A stretch of DNA of 64,000 nucleotides. Source: Tetranychus cinnabarinus (Eukaryota > Arthropoda > Arachnida > Trombidiformes > Tetranychidae). The position numbers and the translations under genes were made by a program. Below, in pieces: positions 35,363-47,236 of this stretch (position 1 is the stretch's first letter; each line of letters begins with the position of its first letter). The notes beneath the pieces were generated by a model, which saw only the letters and a program-made list of their open reading frames with translations, was not told the origin of the DNA and did not search any database. The DNA lies in contig WHVY01000002.1 of assembly GCA_022266195.1 (NCBI GenBank), positions 3,425,001 through 3,489,000 of the forward strand, written 5' to 3'.

Positions 35363-36370
35363 TTAAGATGTAACCAAAATTTCCCCGGTACTTGGATTGC
35401 TGATTACTTGGTTTGTTTTTGGAACGATTTCTTTTAAACTGTCTTCGCCATTCTTGACGATTTGAATTTCTTCATCTCCATCTTTGATTGTTTTCAATAC
35501 CTGTTTATCTTTACAGTCGTAGAAATCTTGCAATGCTGAAGCGTAAGAAGTTTTAACAAGATTTGTTGATCCTTTTGGTAAAACGCCTCGTTCTTCCAGT
35601 TCAGCAGTTGATGGTGATATGAATACTTCTTCAGGCCATAACATTGCTTTTTTACCTCCCATGTAATCAGGAACATTGTCCAATCCGAGGAAGTCGTCGA
35701 TGTTGTTTGGATTCAGAAAATGAAATTTATTCTGATATTGAGGGGGAAACCATGATTTAACCAACTTGAGGATAGCCATAAGAAGCCAGGGAATCTCGTA
35801 AACTGCTAGATATTGTAGAGAGCCTGGATAGTAATTGAGAATAGCTTTAACGGCAAAAAAGTCCAATTCAATTTCCACATGAGAAATAGATCCCCTTCTG
35901 GCATCAACAACCAAACCAATACCATGCCCGTTACGAGCTGCTTGACGTTCAGCTCGTTCAATCATAAACACAATGTACCGTTTAATCATTGGCATCCAGC
36001 CAGAAAGAGCTCGATGTCTTTCAATTCGTAAATATAACGTTGTAATGTTGTTTTTATCCTTATAAAACTCATGTAATTCGCCAACTTGAAAAATTTCCTT
36101 CGGAAAATCATCACGAGTCATTGTGTTTACACCAAAAGATTTACGCCAGCGAAGACAATCGGATAACATTTTAATGGCATCTTTAACTTTGCCGTATCTT
36201 TCATCGAGAAATCTCTTAACATAGGCGTCATCACGGATTCGCTTCAAGTCACATTCATCAAATGCATCCGGATCAGTTGAAGATTCCTCTATAATACGAT
36301 TCCTAATCGTTTCAATTGCTTCCTTTTCCTCGCTCGTTATCTCCATTGCTACCTGTGTTGAGCTGGTCAT
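35363..36370 (-). CDS. CRAL-TRIO (Sec14-like) lipid-binding protein, MOSPD2-related
   Basis: 335 residues in one coding exon. A CRAL-TRIO_N helix region (DDAYVKRFLDERYGKVKDAI, CLRWRKSFGVN; about 20-85) is followed by the lipid-binding domain (about 95-245): IVFMIERAERQAARNG, IGLVVDARRGSISHVEIEL, ILNYYPGSLQYLAVYEIPWL, FHFLNPNNIDDFLGLDNVPD, YMGGKK. These read like Sec14 transfer proteins and are closest in layout to the N-terminus of animal MOSPD2; the MSP domain and C-terminal anchor of MOSPD2 are absent. The role is inferred as binding or moving a hydrophobic ligand. A TTATCACAG acceptor sits three bases before the ATG, so at least one untranslated exon lies upstream in 36.4-40.2 kb. Identity of the family is secure; the orthologue is not. 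Confidence 0.85.
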   Translation of the reverse strand: MTSSTQVAMEITSEEKEAIETIRNRIIEESSTDPDAFDECDLKRIRDDAYVKRFLDERYGKVKDAIKMLSDCLRWRKSFGVNTMTRDDFPKEIFQVGELHEFYKDKNNITTLYLRIERHRALSGWMPMIKRYIVFMIERAERQAARNGHGIGLVVDARRGSISHVEIELDFFAVKAILNYYPGSLQYLAVYEIPWLLMAILKLVKSWFPPQYQNKFHFLNPNNIDDFLGLDNVPDYMGGKKAMLWPEEVFISPSTAELEERGVLPKGSTNLVKTSYASALQDFYDCKDKQVLKTIKDGDEEIQIVKNGEDSLKEIVPKTNQVISNPSTGEILVTS

Positions 36371-39300
36371 GTTCTGTGATAAAAAAACACAACAACAAAT
36401 AAACAGTTATAACAGGCAACACTAAACAGTATACAGAGATTAGGTGTATCACAGAGGGTTTATAGTAAGTCACTAATTAGATGTGGTTTCAATGGAGGTT
36501 GACTTGGAAGTGATGTTCGTTTAAAAAAACAACCGCTGAAGAAATAAAAATTACTAATGCTCAAAGTTTCCAATGCAAGTTAATGTGATGATGTTTTTAA
36601 GTGTAAACTGGTTCCTAGAATAAGGGAAGGGGAAAAGAAGAAAGTAAAATAGAAAGGGAAATTATAAATTAAATGATAGTTAACAAATTAAATTAACAAT
36701 TAACTAGGCAGACAAGATACAGAAACAGCAAAAATGTAATGTAAAAACCATAGGAAGTTACATGTGTTGGTATGACTGATAAGTTCACTCCTTTGTCTCT
36801 GGTAAAAATCGTCTGATCATCAGCTAAAACAACCAAGTAAAACAAATTGAAACAGTAAACAGCAAGAAATTATAATTTTTTGTTATAACAACAACACCAA
36901 TGAATAGTCCATTAATGGTCAACTGTTAATTATAAACTAACTAGAAATTGCCTTAAATAGCTTTATTTTTATATCTATTTCCTCTAGCAGCTAAACACTC
37001 ACTTACAGCAATGGCTGGGGTTGGAACATGTAAAGTTTAAATCTTGGGCTTTGGTTACGATTATAATCACTAGTTTGTCCATCTTAATTGTCATTCATCA
37101 ACCGGAATCAAAATGTCAACCATTCAGGATTGATCATATTAAAATAAAACGTTGATCGATCAAGATTTTAATGCTCAAAGTAAGTGAAAAAAAATGTAAA
37201 TAAATGATTGAAATTGTTCATTTTTAAATATCAAGGCCAATCAAATGAACATTAGCTTGTTTACATCTTGAAAATTGATCAGATTTGCAAATATAGAGGT
37301 TGGGAAACACTGAGTTGATTTAATTTCATGGTCAATCAAATGGTTGGCCAAAGTAATTACTCAATTCTGGAGGCAAGTAAAGTGAAACTTTCCATTAATA
37401 TCTAACCTGATCCGGTTCAGATGAACAATTTAACCAAAAAAACTGCAACTTTAACCCAAAGTTTGAAGACCTTTGAAAATTGTGACCTTGCTATGAATTT
37501 AAACAGTTGATTCCAACAATATTACATTCAATTGAATCAATTGAGATTTAAATTTATCAAATGTCATCATCAATAACAATTCAACTTACACTTTGCTCGG
37601 AAAGGTTATCAAATATGATCTAATTTAGTTGCATAAATGTTTAAAATGATCATTATTCATGATCATTTGATTAACGTAAGATGTTATTAAAAATCAGTGA
37701 TAATTATTTTGTTCACAGTAAATTGTTCAAGGCTTTTAACTCTTCTTAATTGTGAAACTATTCAATGAATGCGAGATTTGATTTGATTTATTCAAAAACA
37801 AGCATTTTCCTTGAAAATTTTAGTTCCAGGCTAATGGTTAATCAATCGACTCTTACATCGATTAACAATGGTTAATCAATGTGAAAGTTGACAATTGACT
37901 CTGGAAGCATATTCATCTTTAACCATTCAAAGATGAACCTGCGATAGTCTTGCATTAATAAGCTAAATTGTTCAGGTATCTTGCCGTTAATTATTAAAAC
38001 CGGTTTGTGTGAAATGATTAGTTTCACAATATTTCATTTGTAAACATTGGAAAATGTAAACAAACCAAGAATTTGGGTAAAAATTGATTGAATCTGTAAA
38101 TAGTCTAACCTGGTTCATTGATTGGCCTTGATTAACATGAAGACAAATTTTCAACTCAATCAACTATCAATTGACGTACATTTAGTAAATTTTGAAACCA
38201 CCGAAAGCTCAAACCAAATGTTTATATCAGATTTCCTGAAGCTATTACAACAAATCTGTTGAACATGCAATCAACTGATTTATTTACTAAAACTGTGAAT
38301 TATCTGGTTTAAAGGTTTAGCTAACCAAATTGAAGTAAAGCATACTTACTTTGGGTACAAGTAACCAGATCGATGGATTATTGGTTAAACCGGTGAAATG
38401 GGTAACTGTGTGATTGATGTTAACATGAATCAGGATCAGGTGATTGAAGTAGAAATGTACATTTCTAATGAAAAGTGATTCATGATTGATTCAATTTTCA
38501 AATCATTTACAATTTTTTGATTGTTTTTATATTGACACAGCTAAACTGGGTTACACTGTAAGTTGAAATGACCAACAAAAGGTTTTCAAGCAACATTAAT
38601 GATAATTTAAGGGTTTCTCATCATTTCTTTCTCGTCCCATCCATTTCAATGTTAGTCTTGAACCTTACTTTTGTTTTTTCATGGACATTCATAATAGCAT
38701 GTAATATCAGGAAGGAGAACCAGAATTGACTCAGAATCATTTCCATCCATTTATTCAACCCAAAGTATAATTTAATTTTGATCCACCTAGACTTAAAAAA
38801 TCGATCGCCAAATACATTAATAGACTTGGATTGAAGCGCAGACTCTACAATTATTTTATTGTCAAGGCTTAACTGATCATTATATGACCAATTAAAGATG
38901 ATATGGTTAACAGTGTAATTTGATTGTCTAAATTTAATTCTGGTTAAATCGTAAATCTATTAAAATAATAGGTTTGGGTTTCCTTATTGTTCACCCATCG
39001 TTCATCCTTCATCTTCAACCTCAACTTAAATCTTTTTTTGACTCATGTTTTAAATAGCTAATTACTGATCAACTGATCTAGTTATAATCATAATCAAGTT
39101 AATAAATTAGTTAACCATAAAACTATCACTGATGAATTGATTTTTAATTCACCATCATTTGAAACTGTTTTGTTTCACTTTTCTGGTATCTTTGTGTCTT
39201 GACATTTCTTAAAAACCTTCAGCTGCTAATTTCAATAGCTACAGGAATTCCCTTAATCATTTTGACATCTTACAGTAGCTATTGCTTATTAACTATACAC

Positions 39301-40211
39301 TAATTGTCTTGGTTAATGAATACTTTCTTTAATTGTTTGGATCAGTGTGAAAAATAATTGTTTAAACAATTAATGGTGAAACCTTTTCCCTTTCTGTAAA
39401 CTTGCTGTTGGCTGAAAAAGCCACATCAAGTATCAACATCAAAATTTAAGGCCAGTTTCAAGGTAAATTATTGACTCTTATTTATTATTTAATTTTTATA
39501 TAAACTTTGGATCAAAATTTCAAAGGTTAAGAAACTTCACCAAAATATTGAACTTGTTTTAATGTAAAAGTAAACAGTAAATTGTTAATAAAAAATAGCT
39601 TCAAAGTTACGCTCTCATTTGACCAACTGGTCATCAAAACATTATTTCAATCATTATTTTCTAGACTAATCCTGATCTCATCAAAAAATTGGTTTAGCCA
39701 GCAACCGGCATGGTATGGCATCAGCTTATGCTGCTAACTTGAAAATTGAACTGAATTTGCAAATTATATCCAAGCTATTCCGTTAAAATGAGATTTAGGC
39801 ATCAAGACTCTCTTTTGAACCTTTGCCGTACAAAACTAACAGCCCTTCAAGTGATTGCCCGGTGATACAATGAACAAATCATGTTGAACTAATTATGCTG
39901 CTGGTGACAATCCAAATTGTCAGTGTATTTATGTATTTTGTATGCTTGAAATATTATTGATTCAATTGAAAAATCTGTATCTGTTGAACACTCTTAATAG
40001 ATCTATTTTGTTTACTTAGCACAAGAATCACCTCATTGATATCAAAAACGGATAACCGTTGAGATCTTAATGATGAAAGATAAATAAGTAAAATGATTTA
40101 CAATTGTATTTGGTAAATGATCTTGAGTGTAAAAACCTTTCAACATTTACTTGAATATTTTCTAAGTTCCCATTGCTTTTAAGTCTTGAATCATTAAAAC
40201 CAGAAAATTCA
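36371..40211. other. 3.8-kb non-coding stretch between CRAL-TRIO and lipase genes
   Basis: It must contain the 5' untranslated exon(s) and promoter of the CRAL-TRIO gene (minus) and the promoter of the lipase (plus). On the minus strand good donor matches occur near 37005 (GTAAGTGAG) and 38347 (GTAAGTATG), either of which could belong to the missing 5' exon. AT-rich, many AATTGA/TCAATT words, no ORF above 60 codons. Confidence 0.4.
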
Positions 40212-43200
40212 ATGGACCTTAGATTGTGTTTATTTTGTCTGTTTTGCATTTTATTGTTTCATATTTCAACTTGTTCCGATGATCCAGATTTGAATCGATC
40301 CGCTGTTGAACTAATTGAATCTAGAGGTTTTATCGCTCAAGTTCATACAGTAACCACCGAAGACAATTACCAGTTAACAGTACACCGAATAGTAAATCCT
40401 TTATGTTCAAAGGGAGAACCAGTTCTATTACAGCATGGTTTACTTTCATCATCAGTCGATTTTTTGATAAACTCACCTGGAGGTTGTCTAAAAGATTTCA
40501 CTGACTACAATAATCATCATTTCAATCCATATAAGTATCGATCATTTGTACGTCAACAATTCAACACATCAGTTGGAAACAATTTAGGTTTTGTTTTATC
40601 CTCACTTTGCTATGATGTTTGGCTGTCCAATTCAAGAGGAAATGTCTATTCAATGAATCATTTACATTTATCGTCCAATGATGAAAATTTCTGGAAATTT
40701 TCATTCGATGAAATGTCTAAATATGATTTACCTGCTTTTATCAATTACATATTGAAGACAACCGGTTACAGTAAGTTAGCTAATTACAGAGGAAAATATA
40801 AGTTTCAATGAAAGCGAAAACATCTTCAGGATTTATCTATCATATGAAGAGACTTCAGATTTCAGTTGTTTTGAACTACAAATCACCAGATCTTATTGCT
40901 CAACAATAATCTATTTTCGTATTCATTCCAGAGAAATTGAGTTACATTGGATTCTCTCAAGGAACCACCCAAATGTTTGGTCTTTTATCAACCAATACCT
41001 CATATTCATCGATAATTAAACCATTCATTGCTCTTGCTCCGGTAACTACAATTTCTTACACCAAATCAGCCTTGGTTCGAGTTGCATCTGATACGCCGAT
41101 GTTGAAAGACTATTTGAGGTTAGCTTTTGAAATTGAAATCAACTTTTCAACTCTTCTAATCATCTTTTTACTTTTAAAGATCTAAAGGTGGTCCTTTTGT
41201 TATTTCCGATTCTACATTTCAATTCATAGCAAGAACTTTCTGTCACTCTAAGATTGACTTGGTTTGTCTCAATATTATCTTTTTAATTACCGGCTATGAT
41301 GTTCGAGAAATGAATCAAACTAGATTGCAGGTTTACTTTAAACACACACCAGCAGGAACATCTAATTGGGCCATTGCTCATTACCTACAAATGGTTAAGT
41401 CAGGAAGATTTTGTAAAATGGATTTCGGTAAAGAGGGTAATTTAGCTCGATATGGTCAGGTTGGTTTTTCAATCGTCAATTGTGAAACTCGAAAATTTTA
41501 ATCGACCTTTTCTCAATTTAGACATTTCCACCAGATTATCCTATTGACATGATAGATTCTCAGGATATCGCATTATTTTATGGACTTGGAGATTGGCTGG
41601 CCGATCGGAAAGATGTTGAATTACTGAAAAGTAGACTCAAAGGTAATACTTCGTTAATTATTATTATTAACCACATAGGTCTTCGGTCTCTTCCATGTTA
41701 TTCCATGTTAATTGCCTATTCTTTATTCAGCGGTTTTTAACCAAAATCTAGAAATTATTCCGAACAGTCAAAATAGAAACGGCTAAGACTTTTGTGATTA
41801 TCTAATGAGTACTGATTGTTGCACTAATAGTTATTGGTTAATAGTGTATCAATGTTAATATTTTCAGTAAGAGGTGCGTTGGTTACTCACTACTTGGTTT
41901 GTACCGTCGCTCAAGCTCGCAGTCATTTCTTCCAGTTAGAAGGTAAACGATTACTTTTTGGTTACGTATTTTTACCGCTTAATTCAGAAATAAAAATTTT
42001 GGTTTTCATCTTATATTAGTGCCATCTGTTGGTCTTAGTGAATTATTTACTGAATAACTTTAAGTACATTTAATGCAAAACTTGAATACAATTTGATGAT
42101 AAAAGTGTCCTTTTTTAGCTGCTAATACGTACTTTTACAGAAGGGTCAAAGGGTTTCCTATGAATCTACCAGGCTACAAATAATATATGAAACGCTTTCA
42201 AAATGAAATGACATGTCAGATTGCGATTTTTATAAAGTCTAATTCAGTCTTTCGTCTTTCATTTGGTACAATCGTAGTTTTGGGACATACAGATAGCGCA
42301 CACATCGTTTTAAAAAAGCCGATGAAAAAAGTTTTTGAGTTCAACATATCGCGTCTATGGAAGGATTGAAAATTTCGATTTCTCAATGTAAATTTTCTCA
42401 TAGGATTATAATTTTTTATTGACTTTTTAAAAAACGATCTGCGCGCTAGCCTGGTAGTTTCGATAGGAAACCCTGTAACTTTTGTAAAAGTGCGTGTCTT
42501 AATGAAAATTAAGTTGAAATCTGGTTTTTTTTGTTATAAGCTTTTATTTCAGCTATTAAACCGACACCAGCTAACTTACTTATTTAGAAATTTTTTTTAC
42601 TTTCCTGTCTTTCTTTTTGAATTTCCCTCTTAATGATACCGTAGCGTAAATGGTTACTTTGTAGCCAGTAAAAGTAACCGGTTATAGTAACCATCAGTTA
42701 CTTTTCTTTAGAGCTGAGACGGTTACTCTATTCATCATTAGATGGCGCTAAGCTACATCAGTATTACTGAATCAGTAATCACTCCATTCATAATCTGCTT
42801 CATTCTAAGCACTAATCATCTCAGCTCTACTTTTCTTCTTCCCCTGACTAATTAAAAAATTATATACTTATTTGAAAAGTGCATTAAAGGACTAAGGAAA
42901 AGAACTTTGACCTTAGAGTTAAGAGTTGGGATTTTGTGGGTTTGTAGGGTTTGAATCCATTAGTAATATTAAAATATTTCTCGAATCGACAATTAAATGA
43001 ATTAGTTCAGATTTTCTTTGGTAATCAGTCATATAATGTTACAATTAAATAGCAATAAAATATAACTTAATGATTAGTTGGATCGAAATATATTGGATTC
43101 GCTTTAAAATCTAAGTTTATCAAGGAATATTCAGGGATTTCTTACCCAAAATACTCAGCAACTAATCAACAGAGTCAAGAACAAGCTCAAAACTCTGAAT

Positions 43201-43681
43201 ATTATGAATTCATGACTCATCTATAATCCAAAGTAAACGAAACAAATGACAAAGGATTATTTCAAACCAGGATAAGCTTCTGACCTTAAGGTAGCTCAAG
43301 AAGCTAAAATAAAATTAATTAATCAAAAAACAATCAGGTTATAACCCAAAGAACTTTTGGTGACAATTTTTAACCACGTGTTAGTGTAAAAGTTTGATGA
43401 ATTTACCGTAGAAGAATTTTAATTATTTTTTCCCATTTAATCATTGCTTTCAATGTTTTATTTCCTGAATTACCTTACCAATTATTGATCGAAAAATGCT
43501 TTCACTTTCACCAACAAATTCTTGTGATTTCTTCCAAAAACACTGAGCAGTACCACTTAAGGACGATTATGCTATTCCAGTCGATAATTGGAATCACATT
43601 GACTTTATTTACGCCAAAGACTTGGGAAAATATGTAAACACTCGCATCGTTAATATACTCAATGAGTACTGGCTGCGATAA
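40212..43681 (+). CDS. Acid (gastric/lysosomal-type) lipase, alpha/beta hydrolase
   Basis: Hydrolyses triacylglycerol or cholesteryl esters, secreted or lysosomal. Exons 40212-40770, 40932-41118, 41180-41459, 41522-41642 and, after a 1.9-kb intron, 43551-43681; 425 residues. Signal peptide MDLRLCLFCLFCILLFHIST. Then GFIAQVHTVTTEDNYQLTVH, PVLLQHGLLSSS (oxyanion HGL), YDVWLSNSRGNVYS, the nucleophile elbow GFSQG (Ser195), YGLGDWLADRKDV (Asp366) and NWNHIDFIYAKD (His398): the complete catalytic triad. The last exon was missed by simple open-frame search; it encodes VPLKDDYAIPVDNWNHIDF and ends NILNEYWLR, aligning with LIPA/LIPF C-termini, and its phase (1) fits exon 4. An extra 75-nt exon-like block (41868-41942) in the last intron is also in phase. 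Human lipases have about 400 residues. Confidence 0.92.
41868..41942 (+). other. Possible in-frame cassette exon of the lipase gene
   Basis: Acceptor ATTTTCAG at 41860-41867 and donor GAAG|GTAAAC at 41942/41943 bound 75 nt, a multiple of three. Read in the lipase phase (1 to 1) it is open: VRGALVTHYLVCTVAQARS, then HFFQLE. GALVTHYLV resembles the segment that precedes the catalytic-His loop in this family (NLIYHKEIP in LIPF). It may be an alternative exon or a remnant of a duplicated terminal exon. Without it the protein already has normal length. Confidence 0.4.
42127..42494. mobile_element. MITE-like element with ~48-bp terminal inverted repeats
   Basis: The left end (42127-42176) reads CGTACTTTTACAG.. 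and GGGTTTCCTAT..CTACCAGGCTA. The right end (42447-42494) is its reverse complement with a few changes and gaps: TAGCCTGGTAG..ATAGGAAACCC, then TTTTGTAAAAGTGCG. About 270 bases of interior have no convincing coding frame. Length about 370 bp and the inverted termini fit a non-autonomous DNA transposon. Target-site duplication was not identified. It lies inside the last intron of the lipase gene, which may explain that intron's unusual size. Confidence 0.65.
42709..42829. repeat. Small foldback element (~19-bp inverted ends)
   Basis: TAGAGCTGAGACGGTTACT at 42709-42727 is inverted at 42811-42829 (ACTAATCATCTCAGCTCTA), matching in 15 of 19 positions, 11 of them consecutive. The interior has a second palindrome (GTATTACTGAATCAGTAAT). 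At 121 bp it could be a tiny foldback transposon. Confidence 0.5.
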
Positions 43682-44142
43682 TTTCCCTTATTGGAAAAGT
43701 TTTGAATTACTTATTAGCTCCATTTTCATCTGCTTTCAATTGATTTGTATTAATCTATTGATTTAAAGTCTACTATAAACCACCGTCTTGAAGCTTCATG
43801 TGATTAATGGGACGATTAGCGGCTCCAATTAAAAGTAACCTTTCCTCATGGCCAGTGGCAAGGTTATCAAATTGAACTGAAAATTCGGTCCAGAAGATTC
43901 TATGCTAAAAACTTGAAGATATGAGGTTGATCTCATTTCAACTCAATTCCAGTAGCTTTTGGTTTTCTTCAATGGCTCACGATGGCTTCCATCATGCTCA
44001 TCATATCATTAAAGTTACAAATTTAGATTAATTTTTTACATTGTAATACTCTAAATCACATAGTATCCATTGGAATAAATTATAATTTCAGCTAAAAAAT
44101 TGAGATACTCTTCATTCGGGATATTTTGGTTAAATCTTGTCC
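43682..44142. other. Convergent 3' flanks of lipase and GalNAc-transferase genes
   Basis: 460 bases, no feature recognised beyond presumed 3' UTRs of the two facing genes. Confidence 0.45.
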
Positions 44143-46120
44143 TCAACTCAGTCTATTTCCTTCATCCCAATCAAAGTTATCCCTGATGAAAAATTTTTGC
44201 TCCAGCAATGAATGATTGCATTGAAATAAAATGGGTCCATCATTGTTAGCTGGCAAATGTGCACAAAGATTGGTTGATTTGTGGCGCAATTGGCTTTTCT
44301 TGGCAGAATAAATCCAAATTTGAGATTGCGAGTAATCACATACAGTCAATGTCAATTTTTCCATTTCTTTTGATCCAGTTAAACACCAATTGTCACATCT
44401 TATGGTTCCATGGCCAGTGTAAATAAATATTTGCAAATAATATGATGAATCTGGTCTGTGGTTAAGTCGACAGGGCTTAAGGGTAACACTTTTGTCTGAA
44501 TTGATTTTTGTTCTAAGGTCAAAGCAAAGCATTGAAGGTGTATGTTCAATTTGACCAATTGATTGATAATAAAGTGGGAATCCAGTTTCAGGATAAACAT
44601 TAGTCAGATACCAAGTGAAATTTTTACAATTCAACGCTTGTTGATGGGATCGTCTCCAAACTGTATTACCTCGGTCAATACTGGCCGTTTTAGGAAAGAC
44701 GAGATAGTAAAACATTTTATATCTTCTTAACCAGGTTTCTACGATTCGACCAGCATTGAATAGGAATATCGATTCTTTTTTGGCCGGAAAATTGTAAGGT
44801 AAATCACGATGGATGTGACCAACTCGAGAGCAAGGCACTATTTCTATGTTTCCACCACAACACCAAACCTTAGATAAATTTGAGGGTTGAAAGTAATTAA
44901 TATCTGAGAAAATTGAAAAAATGAAAAAATGAAAAAATATTTACCCACAGGCTTAAATCGATTGATTCATACGATAGATAAGACATATCAGGATCATGTC
45001 CACCAAGTTTTAAAAAAAATTGACGATGAATCGCAAATATACCTCCGTAAGTTGTTGGTGATCTATTGACGAAAATTAAAAGCTAAAGATTAGCTGTTCT
45101 TCTAATCAGAAATTTTCATTGAAAATGCTTTAAATATAGTGATCCCGATATGATTGAGATTAACACTTGTTATTAATAGTTTCAACTGACTTTATAGGGA
45201 TCGTTGGATCATCTTTTCTCCTTTCTTGCTCTCTCAAAGGTAAAGGTTGCATAAAATGAGTCAATTTCCATGTGAATCCACTCATGAAATTGTCCGGAAC
45301 TGGATTATAACTGAAATCAAATGGACTGATCAGATCAACAATAGGTGACACCACACGATTAGTATCTTCTGCCAATCTGGAAACAAGAGGTTCCAACCAT
45401 CCAATGTTGACTTCAACATGAGAATCAAGAAAAATTAAGATATTCCCGGTTGCAATTGAGGCCCCATAATTTCTGCCCTTGATTAAACCAATTCGAGATG
45501 CAACACGCGTTAATTTTATCCTAGGATCGTTAATTGTTTCACTAAGATAGCTTTTGAGGTTATATTTGATGGAATCTAAAACGAAATAAAAAAAGGTTGA
45601 ATACTTATTTTTCGAGGTAAAGATTATGTAAAGGTACTTACTTGATGTACTGAAATCATCAACCAGTAAAATTTCCTTCAAGAGATACTTAGGTGATCTA
45701 TCGATGAGACTTTTTATTGTTCTCAACAGAACTGACCAAGGTTCATTATGAAACACGATTATTATGCTCACTGAAGGCAGATTTGGCGGATACTCTCTTC
45801 CCTGACATCTGTTATTGAAAAAATAAAATAAATCAAGTTTTAAAGACAAATAATCAAATTTTAAAGATTAATAAATACTTAGGATTTCGGTGATCGGCAA
45901 TAAATCGGTCAAATGGCAAGGAATCTGATAGATACAAATTTAGCTTGTACTTGAAGAATAAAGATTGAACATGAACGTTTGTTTTTATTGGGTTGAAAGG
46001 TGGTAAATTGTCACGAGTCTTGGTGAACACATTTAATTTGTATTGAGTGTAACACAAACCGGTAATTACCAACAGAGCTGTAAAAAATTTGTAACACAGT
46101 CTTAAAGAAGCACTAACCAT
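44143..46120 (-). CDS. Polypeptide N-acetylgalactosaminyltransferase (GALNT), divergent active site
   Basis: Golgi type II membrane enzyme family starting mucin-type O-glycans (UDP-GalNAc to Ser/Thr). Exons 46120-45879, 45808-45642, 45575-45191, 45062-44945 and 44868-44143; 545 residues, all phases consistent. Short cytosolic tail and one TM (FFTALLVITGLCY). Stem; then ADHRNP|KCQGREYPPNLPSV, SIIIVFHNEPWSVLLRTI, LLKEILLVDDFST, RNYGASIATGNILIFLDSHV (DSH at 187-189 metal/donor motif), the substrate region IKSPTTYGGIFAIHRQFF, CCGGNIEIVPCSRVGHIHRD, and a ricin-type lectin domain (about 415-540). Oddities: the usual C-x-C after DSH is VEV; the conserved WGGENLE segment reads LSYESID (about residues 294-300), losing Trp, both Gly and Asn. 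It may have altered donor use or be catalytically weak. Family membership is sure. Confidence 0.9.
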
Positions 46121-46555
46121 GATCGTAAACTAACATTAAAACATACATCCAATGGCTCTTAAACTGAACAATTAAACTTTACAATCCAAACAATGAAAAA
46201 TGTATTTACATAATCTTGCCAATGCATCAGCTGATCCATCTATCGGCCTTTACCTTTTACTCTAGTTTCCTTCATATTGTTTACTTTGTGATCCCAAGAG
46301 ACAAAACAATGTCCCAAACAATAAATATTATTTTTGTGATTAAAAATTAATCTTGAGCTGAAAACAAACTAATTGTTTTATTGCTCTTTAACCATTGCTT
46401 TGATGGTCAAAGGATTAGTGTGGTGAACGGACACTACACCGAATCATTAAGACCACCATAAGAAAAAAAAGGTTGCTCCAGGAACATGAAGAAAAGGGTA
46501 AACCACAAATAATTTTTATTGTACATCTCTTGGGGATCACAGGTAAACAATATGA

Positions 46556-46573
46556 AGAGAGAGAGAGAGAGAG
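46556..46573. repeat. (GA)n microsatellite
   Basis: About nine GA units read directly from the sequence. Confidence 0.85.
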
Positions 46574-47040
46574 GAAAAGAAGAGTAAAAGGTAAATGGAA
46601 ATACCGATTGCACTTTAATTAAAGCGCTTTTAAAGGTTTCAAAACACACATTCTTAGCTAATTGATACCTGCGTGTCTAATTATTTTTCATTGTCTACAA
46701 GCAACAAACATTAATCGTCATGTCGGGTGCTTGTTGAACAAGTCAACATTATCTTGCATACATAATGTGTTATACAATTGTTATCAGGTTGGTTTCCATG
46801 TTTTTCTCAGGTGTAAAATGAAGGTTCCTATGAACACAAATTAGCGGTTGATTGAGATGTTGATTGGTTTATTGAGTTTTGTTGAAATAATAATTTGAAA
46901 GAAGGGAAAGATTAATGGTGAAAGATGGGGTTCAATTGAGTGATTTCCAGTGAATCGGTCAATTGATATTGATATAAAAGCAGAGATTCAATCAACAAGT
47001 TTCACCATTTGAAGGGCACTTCGGGTCAGCCACTTACCTT

Positions 47041-47073
47041 TCCCCTTCCTCCTCCTCCTCTTCCTCCTCCCCA
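47041..47073. repeat. Polypyrimidine (CCT)n tract
   Basis: Uninterrupted C/T run of roughly 33 bases, built on CCT and CTT units, followed some 140 bases later by a purine tract. Confidence 0.85.
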
Positions 47074-47188
47074 CCGTTTCTCACTTCATCTTCATTCTCA
47101 TCTTTTTTTCTTCTTCTTCAACCATTAATACCATTTTTCAGTAGCAATCTACGAACCATGAATTAACCTGAGAAAAACATTTTGAGAA

Positions 47189-47236
47189 TGAAAAAGAATA
47201 ATAAAGAGAGAAGAAGAAGAAGAAGAGGAAAAAAAG
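47189..47236. repeat. Purine-rich (GAA)n tract
   Basis: About 48 bases, nearly all A/G, with five or more AGA/GAA units in the middle. It pairs in composition with the pyrimidine tract at 47041, so the two could fold or form triplex DNA. Confidence 0.8.

Noticed and set aside
42885..42965. tRNA-like GGGTTTGAATCC word
   Set aside because: Stems of the T-arm and acceptor do not pair; no cloverleaf could be drawn.
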